Positions 47,647 through 55,064 of a stretch of 56,395 nucleotides of DNA are shown here, in pieces. The notes under the pieces were generated by a model. The model was not told where the DNA came from. It ran no database searches and saw nothing but the letters and a program-made list of their open reading frames with translations. This DNA is from Cephaloticoccus sp. (GTDB taxonomy: Bacteria; Verrucomicrobiota; Verrucomicrobiia; Opitutales; Opitutaceae). The translations under genes and the position numbers were made by a program. Every line of letters starts with the position of its first letter. Position 1 is the first letter of the stretch. The DNA lies in the NCBI GenBank assembly GCA_030833445.1, contig JAURHD010000018.1, positions 1 to 56,395 of the forward strand, in the 5' to 3' direction.

Positions 47647-48255
47647 ATGAAAAACACCCTCCCCATCGCCCTTAGTTGGGCCCACTACGGCGAACTGCAC
47701 CGTGTAACCCCGTGGCCGGAAGTCCGCTTTGAGCGCCTTTACGGCGATGACTGGATTGCCATCAACCCGACCAGCGAACTGCTTGAAGCCGCTTCCTTGG
47801 CCTGCCGTAACCGCGACTGGCGGCCCTATCTGGAATTCGTGCCAACGGTGGTTCGCACCTTTCTCGCCGGCTTCTCCTTCAATCGGATGGAAGCCCTGCA
47901 AGTCGCCGCCCGCTGCCCTGCGTTGCTGCCCGACTTGATTGATACCCCCGCCTTGACGTCCTTTCTGGCCGACCATGTGAGCCTGCGCGGCGCCACGGCA
48001 GCGTGCTGGACCGAGATTGTGGCGGTGCACGAGCGAAATGGGGTCTTCGGCGTGCTTGAATGGCTGGGCCTGCCGGCGTCGCGTCAGACGCTCAAAATCC
48101 TGTCCCAGCTCGAGTCTCCGGATTTGCCCAAACGATTCCTGGAGCCACTACGCACCCAACTTTGGGAACCCCGCACCATTTTCGCGCTGCAACGTGTGCC
48201 AGCCATTACGGATCGTCACTTGGCCAGCTATTGTCGCCACGCTATCGCTGCCTGA
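47647..48255 (+). CDS. Unknown protein encoded divergently from the WYL regulator
   Basis: I do not recognise this 202-residue soluble protein. The ATG at 47647 (MKNTLPIALSWAHYGELHRV) is the best start; an in-frame ATG at 47626 adds seven residues and overlaps the promoter region. It is helix-rich with a run of short amphipathic helices (SELLEAASLACRNRDWRPYLEFVPTVVRTFL, ALQVAARCPALLPDLID, TLKILSQLESPDLPKRFLEPL), somewhat HEAT-repeat- or TPR-like, and conserved Trp/Pro-rich turns. It has no nuclease, protease or membrane motif I can see. Since WYL regulators often govern stress or defence genes, an auxiliary role is possible, but I do not claim one. Confidence 0.7.
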   Translation: MKNTLPIALSWAHYGELHRVTPWPEVRFERLYGDDWIAINPTSELLEAASLACRNRDWRPYLEFVPTVVRTFLAGFSFNRMEALQVAARCPALLPDLIDTPALTSFLADHVSLRGATAACWTEIVAVHERNGVFGVLEWLGLPASRQTLKILSQLESPDLPKRFLEPLRTQLWEPRTIFALQRVPAITDRHLASYCRHAIAA

Positions 48256-48397
48256 AGACAGCTCGATCTTATTGGCCTGAAATACAACCGCACCGGTCGA
48301 TTATTTTTGGGGGCGATACGCCATGGCTTGAGCCAGGGTCGAAATATCCCTAGTGAGGCCGGGTTGTCAATTGGACCACCATGGCCATGATATCCAC
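48256..48397. other. Intergenic region before the PilZ gene
   Basis: 142 bases with no recognisable RNA gene or clear terminator. A GTG at 48353 would extend the PilZ frame by 15 residues. The region ends with two ATGs in a different frame (48379 and 48385) that open an 18-codon frame with no apparent coding value. Confidence 0.4.
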
Positions 48398-49132
48398 GTG
48401 GTTTTTTTTAAACGTATACTGAACTTCAATCCTCAGAGCGCGGACCAAAGGGAAAAGCGTCACCACAATCGCTACGACCTGCCCAGTGGGTCACCCATTC
48501 AATGTTCTATCACCCACGGCACTCAGAATCTGAGCTGTAGCATCAATAATCTATCAAGCAATGGGGCCAGTCTTGTTGTTAAGCCTGATGTCTCGCTCAG
48601 GAAGGGCGATACCATTAAGGTAACCCTGAAACTGGAATCACAATCTCTCACCACTGCCGCAAATATTGTCCATACAAGGACCACCAATTCAGATTTAACC
48701 GTTGGTTTGGTTTTTGAATTTGCCGATTTTGAAGCCCGCAAAGCCTACCTGCAATTATTGGAGCCCGTTTCAATTGGCGTGAGCCTGAGCAATCGGCCCG
48801 TTCCAAGCCGTGACACCGAACCTGGTTACGACACCATCTGTTTCCACGGCATCAACAAAACACTCCTTACTGTCTGGCGCGACCAGGAGCATATGGCGAT
48901 TACCGGATTCGAATTTAGGATGAATGACTATTATGTGCGCAACGGCAAAGAGCCGCACAAGTTGGCCATCTACGTGAGTGCCCCGGAATCGTCCTCACTC
49001 TACGATGGGGTTGAATTGAAGCGCACTGATTTGGAAACAGCAGAGGTCAGACAGCTTTACCGCTGGACGGTCGCTCATCTCAATCCGGCATTACCGACTG
49101 AAGTCCGTGAACTGATGCAGCACTACACCTAA
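48398..49132 (+). CDS. PilZ-domain (c-di-GMP-binding) protein with unknown C-terminal domain
   Basis: A roughly 244-residue cytosolic protein. The start is uncertain: I favour the GTG at 48398, giving VVFFKRILNFNPQSADQREKRHHNRYDLPSG, over the GTG at 48353. The PilZ domain has the two c-di-GMP motifs, RxxxR in RHHNR (about residue 21-25) and NxSxxG in NNLSSNG (about 47-53). A second globular domain (about 125-244: DTICFHGINKTLLTVWRDQE, AIYVSAPESSSLYDGVELKR) is of no family I know and may transmit the signal. No cyclase or phosphodiesterase is nearby. It ends 10 bases before the stop of the convergent uxaC gene. Confidence 0.85.
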   Translation: MVFFKRILNFNPQSADQREKRHHNRYDLPSGSPIQCSITHGTQNLSCSINNLSSNGASLVVKPDVSLRKGDTIKVTLKLESQSLTTAANIVHTRTTNSDLTVGLVFEFADFEARKAYLQLLEPVSIGVSLSNRPVPSRDTEPGYDTICFHGINKTLLTVWRDQEHMAITGFEFRMNDYYVRNGKEPHKLAIYVSAPESSSLYDGVELKRTDLETAEVRQLYRWTVAHLNPALPTEVRELMQHYT

Positions 49133-49141
49133 GTGATGGGA

Positions 49142-50557
49142 TCAACTAAACTCAGGAGCTAGTTCGAGACGGAAATAATCGCGGGCATTGGCAAAGCAGA
49201 TGTTTCGCACCATGCCACCGACAAGCGCGAGATCATCGGGCAGTTCCCCACGCTCAAGCTGGCCGCCAAGGAGGTTACACAGCACGCGACGGAAATACTC
49301 GTGGCGGGTGTAACTGAGAAAACTGCGTGAGTCGGTCAGCATACCAACGAACCGGCTGAGTAAACCGAGGTTGGCCAGCGCAGATAGCTGCCACTCCATC
49401 GCTTCTTTCTGGTCGAGGAACCACCAACCGGAACCGAACTGCATCTTGCCGGGGATGGAACCATCCTGAAAGTTGCCGGCCATGGTGGCGAAGACGTAAT
49501 TGTCGGCAGGATTGAGGTTGTAGAGCACGGTGCGAGGCAGCTCGCCCGTGAGATCGAGCGCGTTGAGGTAGCCACTGAGCGCACGAGCTTGATTGAAGTC
49601 GCCGATGCTGTCGAAGCCGGTATCGGGACCAAGCGCTTGTAAGAGGCGGGTGTTGTTGTTGCGCAGCGCACCAAGATGCAGCTGTTTGGCCCAGCCCGCC
49701 TTGGCGTCCCAGCGGCCAAACTCTAGCATGAGGTATGAACCAAATTTGCTCCAATCAGAGGCTGAAGCAGCGGTGCCGGCACGGGCAGCTGCGAAAATAG
49801 CTGCGGCCTCGGCATGGGTGCAGGGCTCAGACAGTGCTGTTTCCATCCCATGGTCGGAAAGGCGACCACCGGCCGCGTGGAAATCGGCGTGACGTTGCCG
49901 CAGGGCGTTAAGTAGATCATCAAAAGTCTTGATGGTAATCTTCGTCGCACCACCAAGTTTTTCGAGCCACGCATTGTAGGCGGGCGGCGTGTTCACGCCG
50001 AGAGCCTTGTCGGGGCGAAAAGCTGGATAGACCTTGGTCTTGATATCCAGCCGGGCTATGCGGGCATGCTCCGCGAGTGAATCGGCCGGGTCGTCGGTAG
50101 TGCATATGACGGCAACCTTGTTAGCAGCGAGGACATCCTGCGACCGCATGTCAGCCAGTTTCTCATTGGCTAGCTGCCAGATTTTGTCGGCTGAGGTGGG
50201 GTTGATAGTTTCTGTGATACCAAAATAGCGGGCCAGTTCGAGATGCGACCAATGGTAAAGCGGGTTGCCGATGGTGTGGGGCACGGTCGCGCACCAAGCA
50301 TCAAATTTCTCGCGGGGCGCAGCAGCGCCGGTGCAAAGGCGCTCTGGAACGCCATTGGCGCGCATAGCCCGCCATTTGTAGTGGTCTCCCCCGAGCCAGA
50401 TCTCGGCCAGATCGGCGAATCGGTGATTGTCTGCAATCAGCGCAGGCGGAAGGTGGCAGTGGTAATCGTAGATCGGTTCGGCCTTGGCGAAATTGTGATA
50501 CAGATCACGGGCCGCATCGGTCTGTAAGAGAAAGTCGTCGTGAATGAAGGGCTTCAT
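49142..50557 (-). CDS. uxaC: Glucuronate isomerase (uronate isomerase)
   Basis: A 471-residue TIM-barrel metal-dependent isomerase converting D-glucuronate to D-fructuronate and D-galacturonate to D-tagaturonate. Family blocks are complete: MKPFIHDDFLLQTDAARDLYHNFA, IYDYHCHLPP with the metal HxH (residues 33-35), WLGGDHYKWRAMRANGVPE, NPLYHWSHLELARYFG, VICTTDDPADSLAEH, LHLGALRNNNTRL and GMLTDSRSFLSYTRHEYFRRVLCN. It is the third gene of a minus-strand operon with the SDR and the UxaE-like gene; its ATG overlaps the upstream stop in an ATGA, so translation is coupled. Confidence 0.96.
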   Translation of the reverse strand: MKPFIHDDFLLQTDAARDLYHNFAKAEPIYDYHCHLPPALIADNHRFADLAEIWLGGDHYKWRAMRANGVPERLCTGAAAPREKFDAWCATVPHTIGNPLYHWSHLELARYFGITETINPTSADKIWQLANEKLADMRSQDVLAANKVAVICTTDDPADSLAEHARIARLDIKTKVYPAFRPDKALGVNTPPAYNAWLEKLGGATKITIKTFDDLLNALRQRHADFHAAGGRLSDHGMETALSEPCTHAEAAAIFAAARAGTAASASDWSKFGSYLMLEFGRWDAKAGWAKQLHLGALRNNNTRLLQALGPDTGFDSIGDFNQARALSGYLNALDLTGELPRTVLYNLNPADNYVFATMAGNFQDGSIPGKMQFGSGWWFLDQKEAMEWQLSALANLGLLSRFVGMLTDSRSFLSYTRHEYFRRVLCNLLGGQLERGELPDDLALVGGMVRNICFANARDYFRLELAPEFS

Positions 50558-52383
50558 GGAGAAATGTCATTCATCATCGCGTCGAGGCTGGTGTAGGAAG
50601 TAAGCAGCTTGCTCGCCGCGGTGCAGCACTCTTTTGTGGCCAAGCCGGTGTTTTCGGCGAGGAAGATGAGGTAGGCAGCGATGCGTTTGGCAAAGAGCAG
50701 CTGAGTCTCGGCACTAACAGCATAGAAACGGGCGCGCTGGGTATAGCCGGCCGGAGTGTGATTACCAAGGGCCGATTTCTCGGGTTTACCTCCGGCGGCA
50801 AGCACATAGAGAAAGTTGTATTCGAAGAAGATCATGTGATCGGCCGAGGGCGGCAATGCATCGAGAGCCATCCGACAGGTGGCGGACGATGCGAAAACGT
50901 CGGTCCGCTTGCTGGCTGACTTCAGCGACGTTTCAACGAAGATCCGCGCCATCTTTTGTTCGGTCGCATCGGTGCTGAAAGCACCCTTAACCGCCATATC
51001 AACTGTGAACTGATACCAGTCGTGCCAGAGGGCCACATCGGTCGGGTTCTTGGCCTGTGATATCGCTACCCCCATCTCGTAGGTGTAGCGGCCGCTGGTC
51101 TTGATTTCGAGTGCACGGCCGGTCACCTGCCCCATTACTTGGTAGTTTTCGGCAGATTTTCCGGAGCCAGAATGGAAACCGATGCTGACGCCAAACTTGG
51201 CGCATACGTTCCACTGGGCCTCAATCAGTTTCTGTAGCGCGGCGTTGTCAGGATAAGGTGTGTTTTTCTGGAAGCCGAAGGCTGGTGCCACGAAATTGAC
51301 TGGCATCTCCAGCGCCTCACACAACGCGAGCATAATCGCCGTGGTTTCCGGTGTGGTCAGCCCGGGGAGTTCGTCGATCGATAGTTCGCGCAAGTAGGCG
51401 CAACCGACGGGCGTCGTAAACGCGGCGGCGCGAGCAGCCGCGTATTTTTCGTCGCGGGTCTTCATCTTCACCAGCGAAGGCCAGACAGTGACGAGCAATT
51501 GGTTGAAGGCGGCTTCGTCGAGCGTCAGCCCCGCCGCGGACACTCGGGCCCGCGTCTTCGTGACGATGTCGGCAGGCACGTCGGCGAGATTCGCCGGTCG
51601 GTTCAACGCCAACTCGGGCGAAAGATCGAATGTTATGTAGCTGGCGAGCAGGCTGCCGCGCACGAGTGCATCCTCGCGACTGTCGAACTTGCCGCCGATG
51701 GGCTGGTGGTCAGCGTTGAAAGACCAAGCAATTCGTCGGCGATGGAAGCCCGTCTTGAGTTTGGAGAGCACGCAGCCGTGACTCATTCCTTCGACGCATT
51801 GGCCTTGGTGCCCTTCGGGGACATGGGTCCCAATGAATGGGAACGGAACGGTATCGAGTCGGTTACCAAGCATCGCATCCACATCGTAGACGAGCTCGCG
51901 CGGAATAGAATTTTGATTGGCAGTCATGCCCAATTCGAGCGCACTCATGGCCCATTCCACCGCCGGCCAATGCAATGTAGTGAAGCGCGCGCCGACCCCC
52001 AAGGTCGATCGGCCGAGTTTGGCACCGGATGAAGGGAAGATGGACGAGTCGGTGTCATGCTCTTGGATCAAGTTCTTGAGTTTGAGCAAATTTTCCCACG
52101 AAGCAGGAAAGTAGGTCGCGGTGGCATGCACCATACCTTCGTCCATCGGTGAGGCTATAGCGTGGAGTTTCCAGGCACAGTCACCACTAGCGTCTTCGAC
52201 GAGTGTAAATTCGCCAACTTTGGTGGCGAATCGACTCTTGGGATATTCTGTAACCTCCCCGGTTATGATAGCGGCGGCCAACGCGGGCCAGTCGAGGCAG
52301 AAGTCGGGACTGACGCAGGGATTCGTTGCTATACGCAGATTATTCCTGAGCAAAAAGACGTTGATCGGCTTGTTGGGACTCAC
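50554..52383 (-). CDS. uxaE: Tagaturonate epimerase-like protein (UxaE family)
   Basis: A 609-residue protein that starts with GTG at 52383 (MSPNKPINVFLLRNNLRIAT). The best reading is the UxaE tagaturonate epimerase family, which swaps D-tagaturonate and D-fructuronate: it has the metal-binding-like YDVDAMLGNRLDTVPFPFIGTHVPEGHQGQC region and the typical GFHSGSGKSAENYQVMG motif with a following YTYEMGVAI block. It is longer than the roughly 480-residue thermophile enzymes, mostly through the first 150 residues. Position strongly supports the call: the gene lies between an SDR oxidoreductase and uxaC, with overlapping or nearly overlapping ends (ATGA to uxaC, two bases after the SDR stop). Assignment is by motif and context; symbol is provisional. 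Confidence 0.65.
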   Translation of the reverse strand: MSPNKPINVFLLRNNLRIATNPCVSPDFCLDWPALAAAIITGEVTEYPKSRFATKVGEFTLVEDASGDCAWKLHAIASPMDEGMVHATATYFPASWENLLKLKNLIQEHDTDSSIFPSSGAKLGRSTLGVGARFTTLHWPAVEWAMSALELGMTANQNSIPRELVYDVDAMLGNRLDTVPFPFIGTHVPEGHQGQCVEGMSHGCVLSKLKTGFHRRRIAWSFNADHQPIGGKFDSREDALVRGSLLASYITFDLSPELALNRPANLADVPADIVTKTRARVSAAGLTLDEAAFNQLLVTVWPSLVKMKTRDEKYAAARAAAFTTPVGCAYLRELSIDELPGLTTPETTAIMLALCEALEMPVNFVAPAFGFQKNTPYPDNAALQKLIEAQWNVCAKFGVSIGFHSGSGKSAENYQVMGQVTGRALEIKTSGRYTYEMGVAISQAKNPTDVALWHDWYQFTVDMAVKGAFSTDATEQKMARIFVETSLKSASKRTDVFASSATCRMALDALPPSADHMIFFEYNFLYVLAAGGKPEKSALGNHTPAGYTQRARFYAVSAETQLLFAKRIAAYLIFLAENTGLATKECCTAASKLLTSYTSLDAMMNDISP

Positions 52384-52385
52384 GA

Positions 52386-53189
52386 TCAGATGGTCATCGA
52401 ATGGTAGCCGCCGTCGACGATCAGTTCTTCGCCTGTGATGAAGGACCCGGCTCCATCCGACGCCAGCAGGAGGGTGGCACCGATGAGTTCACGGGCCTCA
52501 CCGAATCGTTTCATGGGGGTATGACCCATGATACTGGCGACGCGGTCGGGGGTGAGCACCTTCTTGTTCTGCTCGGCCGGGAAAAAACCGGGGACGAGGA
52601 CGTTAACGCGCACCTTGGCGGGAGCCCACTCGCGGGCAAGGTTGAGGGTAAGATTGTGCACGGCGCCCTTGGTGGCCGAGTAGGTGAATACGCGAGAGAG
52701 CGGCACAACGCCGGACATCGAACCGAGATTGATGATCGAGCCCCCCTGCCCTTGCTGGACCAGGTATTGACCGAAAACTTGGCAGCCGAGAAATACGCTT
52801 TTGAGATTAACGTTAACAATCCGGTCGAACTCTTCCTCAGTGATATCTAAAAACGGCGTCGCCGAGTTGACGCCGGCTCCGTTGATCACGATATCGATTC
52901 GACCTGACCGCTGGACGACCGAATTGCGCAGCTCTACGAGCTCAGACTTACTGGTGGCCTCGGCGGCATGAAACCATGCTTTACCTCCGGCCGAGGCAAT
53001 TTTATCGAGTCGGGTCTGTGCTTTCACGCCATTGCGGCCGACGAGAACAACTTCAGCGCCCGCGCCAGCCAAACCTTCAGCCATCGCCCCGCAGAGTTCG
53101 CCCGTGCCACCAATTACAATAGCAACTTTACCTGCGAGACCGAACAACTGTGAAAGATAATCAGATGAGGGCATAATACGAGTGGACAT
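52386..53189 (-). CDS. SDR-family oxidoreductase, probable fructuronate reductase (mannonate oxidoreductase)
   Basis: A 267-residue NAD(P)-dependent short-chain dehydrogenase. The Rossmann motif is [28 protein letters not shown] (about residues 27-53), NGAGVNS is the NAG motif, and the catalytic Ser-Tyr-Lys are in NLGSMSG and YSATKGAV. The ATG at 53189 ([18 protein letters not shown]) was chosen; the ATG at 53174 is also possible. It resembles the gluconate 5-dehydrogenase/mannonate-oxidoreductase SDR branch used by Bacteroides and Opitutus in place of classical UxuB. As first gene of the uxaE-uxaC operon its product most likely reduces D-fructuronate to D-mannonate. The 97-base gap upstream holds its promoter and that of the divergent larA-like gene. 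Confidence 0.8.
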   Translation of the reverse strand: MSTRIMPSSDYLSQLFGLAGKVAIVIGGTGELCGAMAEGLAGAGAEVVLVGRNGVKAQTRLDKIASAGGKAWFHAAEATSKSELVELRNSVVQRSGRIDIVINGAGVNSATPFLDITEEEFDRIVNVNLKSVFLGCQVFGQYLVQQGQGGSIINLGSMSGVVPLSRVFTYSATKGAVHNLTLNLAREWAPAKVRVNVLVPGFFPAEQNKKVLTPDRVASIMGHTPMKRFGEARELIGATLLLASDGAGSFITGEELIVDGGYHSMTI

Positions 53190-53286
53190 ATCCTGCCAAT
53201 CCCCGCCCTCGAAACAATCAAAAGACGCACGCCAGCATATTACGACATTGTGAAACATTTGGCCGAATAGTATTCAGTCAGTCCAT

Positions 53287-54585
53287 ATGAATGGCCCTAG
53301 TGCGTCTATTGTAAGGAAACCGAAATCAGGTCCGCTGAGCCGTGAAGAGGTCATAAACACCGTGGCACAGGTTTGTGACCCGATTGATTACGGCAGTAGA
53401 CGAGTGCTCCTAATCATTCCCGATGGCACGCGGACCGCCCCAATCGGCATGATGTTTAAAGCCCTGCACGCCCGGATCGGTGGAGTGACAAAGAAATTTG
53501 ATGTCATGATCGCGCTGGGCACCCACCCCGCCATGTCCGACAAGGCAATCAATACCCGGGTCGAGATCACGGCGGAGGAACGCGCAACCACTTACCGGAA
53601 CGTGGAATTCATCAATCATGAGTGGGATAATCCCAACGCATTGCGGGATCTGGGCGTAATCCCAGCCGATGAAATCAAAGCTTTGTCGGGAGGTTTATTT
53701 TCGATGGATGTGCCGGTGCACATAAACAAACGACTCTATGACTATGACCAAATCATCATCGTGGGACCGGTTTTCCCTCACGAAGTCGTGGGATTTTCCG
53801 GAGGGAATAAATATCTGTTTCCCGGAGTAGGTGGTCCGGGCATATTGAATTTTTTCCATTGGCTGGGCGCGGTAGTGACCAACCCGATGATAATCGGCAA
53901 CAAATGGACGCCTGTGCGTAAAGTCGTCGATCGCGCCGGTGCGATGGTGACCGTGCCCAAACTCTGCTTCAGTCTCGTCGTGGAGGGACATGGCGCATTG
54001 GCCGGCTTGTTTGCCGGCACGCCTGAAGAGGCTTGGGATGCAGCCAGTGAACTTTCCAAGGAACTTCACATCACTTACAAAGACCGGCCATTTCATACCG
54101 TGTTGTCCTGTGCCCCTCTGATGTATGACGAACTCTGGGTGGCGGGAAAGTGCATGTATAAGCTGGAACCGGTCGTCGCCGATGGCGGCGAATTAATCAT
54201 CTATGCGCCCCACCTAGATCACGTTTCCATCACTCATGGGGAACACATTCGCCGCATTGGCTATCATTGTCGGGATTATATCCTGAATCAATGGGATCGA
54301 TTCAAAGATGAACCTTGGGGCATCCTGGCGCATTCCGCCCACGTTTATGGCATCGGCGCTTACGATGCAGAAACGGGTATTGAGACCCCACGGGTAAAAG
54401 TGACCTTGGCGACGGGATTGAACGAAGCCGAATGCAAGGAGCTAAATTTGGGTTACCGGGACTGGCGCACCATCAACAAGGAAGACTTCGCCAATCGAGA
54501 GGATGAGGGTATCCTTTTTGAGCCAAAAGCAGGTGAACGGCTCTATCATCTGCGCAACAAACCAGTTTGGGCGGGCGGGACCTAA
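53287..54585 (+). CDS. LarA-superfamily nickel-pincer hydroxyacid racemase/epimerase
   Basis: A 432-residue protein of the LarA (lactate racemase, DUF2088) superfamily. All catalytic residues known from Lactobacillus LarA are in place with fitting spacing: Asp46 in DGTRTAP, His80 in GTHP, His165 in PHEVVGF, Lys175 in SGGNK (the residue that links the pincer cofactor) and His191 in FHWLG (nickel ligand); the His-Lys-His distances (10 and 16) equal those of LarA. It should therefore bind the nickel-pincer nucleotide. The substrate is a 2-hydroxyacid. Since the gene is divergent from a glucuronate/galacturonate operon, an aldonate such as mannonate or gluconate is the best guess, by analogy with gluconate 2-epimerase members. 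larB, larC and larE are not in the window. The ATG at 53287 is the only likely start. Confidence 0.88.
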   Translation: MNGPSASIVRKPKSGPLSREEVINTVAQVCDPIDYGSRRVLLIIPDGTRTAPIGMMFKALHARIGGVTKKFDVMIALGTHPAMSDKAINTRVEITAEERATTYRNVEFINHEWDNPNALRDLGVIPADEIKALSGGLFSMDVPVHINKRLYDYDQIIIVGPVFPHEVVGFSGGNKYLFPGVGGPGILNFFHWLGAVVTNPMIIGNKWTPVRKVVDRAGAMVTVPKLCFSLVVEGHGALAGLFAGTPEEAWDAASELSKELHITYKDRPFHTVLSCAPLMYDELWVAGKCMYKLEPVVADGGELIIYAPHLDHVSITHGEHIRRIGYHCRDYILNQWDRFKDEPWGILAHSAHVYGIGAYDAETGIETPRVKVTLATGLNEAECKELNLGYRDWRTINKEDFANREDEGILFEPKAGERLYHLRNKPVWAGGT

Positions 54586-54618
54586 CCCACGATGTAGCAG
54601 GATCATCCCATTGCGGAC

Positions 54619-54695
54619 TGGTGGGGCCGGCGGGAGTTGAACCCACAACCCTTTCCTTAGGACGGAACAGCTCTATCCAATTGAGCTACGGCCCC
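54619..54695 (-). tRNA. tRNA-Arg (anticodon CCT)
   Basis: The minus strand gives a 77-base tRNA with encoded CCA: acceptor GGGGCCG/CGGCCCC, D arm GCTCAATTGGATAGAGC, anticodon stem TTCC/GGAA with loop GTCCTAA (anticodon CCT, reading AGG), a five-base variable loop and T arm GTGGG-TTCAACT-CCCGC. The pair below the anticodon stem (G-A) is a mismatch, which some tRNA-Arg(CCT) tolerate. Confidence 0.94.
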
Positions 54696-54762
54696 AGACC
54701 ACAGCCATCAACAGGCCTTCCCGAGTGACGGTCAACCTTCCAATCGAGCCGAAATTCCCGGG

Positions 54763-54790
54763 TTGACAACCTAGACTGACGCCCAATCTT
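54763..54790 (+). promoter_or_regulatory. Candidate promoter of the S18 gene
   Basis: A consensus -35 box TTGACA (54763-54768) lies 16 bp upstream of a weak -10 AATCTT (54785-54790), leaving about 13 bases of leader before the ATG at 54810. Only the -35 is a strong match. Confidence 0.35.
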
Positions 54791-54809
54791 CTTCCCTTCC
54801 ATTTAAGCC

Positions 54810-55004
54810 ATGAGCACCACCGAAGAAAAGCAACAGAGCCTGACCCCCGAGAATTTCCCTTTCACCGACCCTCAGTTGATGAACCGTTACGTCACGGACA
54901 CCGGAAAGATTCTCCCCCGCAAGTATACTGGTCTGTCTGCCAAGCAGCAGCGCGCGGTGACCAAGACCATCAAGCAGTCCCGGAATAACCTGTTGGCGCT
55001 CTAA
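54810..55004 (+). CDS. rpsR: 30S ribosomal protein S18
   Basis: A 64-residue ribosomal protein that binds 16S rRNA with S6 in the small-subunit platform. The core is clear: FPFTDPQLMNRYVTDTGKILPRKYTGLSAKQQRAVTKTIKQSRNNLLAL, with the diagnostic YTGLSAKQQRAVTKTIK stretch. The N-terminal extension (MSTTEEKQQSLTPEN) has no CxxC zinc ribbon, so it is a zinc-free form. Unusually it is not beside rpsF, ssb or rplI but stands alone between a tRNA-Arg gene and sua5, with its own promoter and terminator. Some Verrucomicrobia carry two S18 genes, so this may be a second copy. Confidence 0.95.
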   Translation: MSTTEEKQQSLTPENFPFTDPQLMNRYVTDTGKILPRKYTGLSAKQQRAVTKTIKQSRNNLLAL

Positions 55005-55030
55005 GCCACAGTAACCACACTGTCATCTCG

Positions 55031-55058
55031 AGCCGGAGTCATTCGCCTCCGGCTTTTT
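55031..55058 (+). terminator. Terminator of the S18 gene
   Basis: AGCCGGAG (55031-55038) pairs with CTCCGGCT (55047-55054) around an 8-base loop and is followed by TTTTT. The next gene starts only seven bases later. Confidence 0.9.
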
Positions 55059-55064
55059 CATGCA

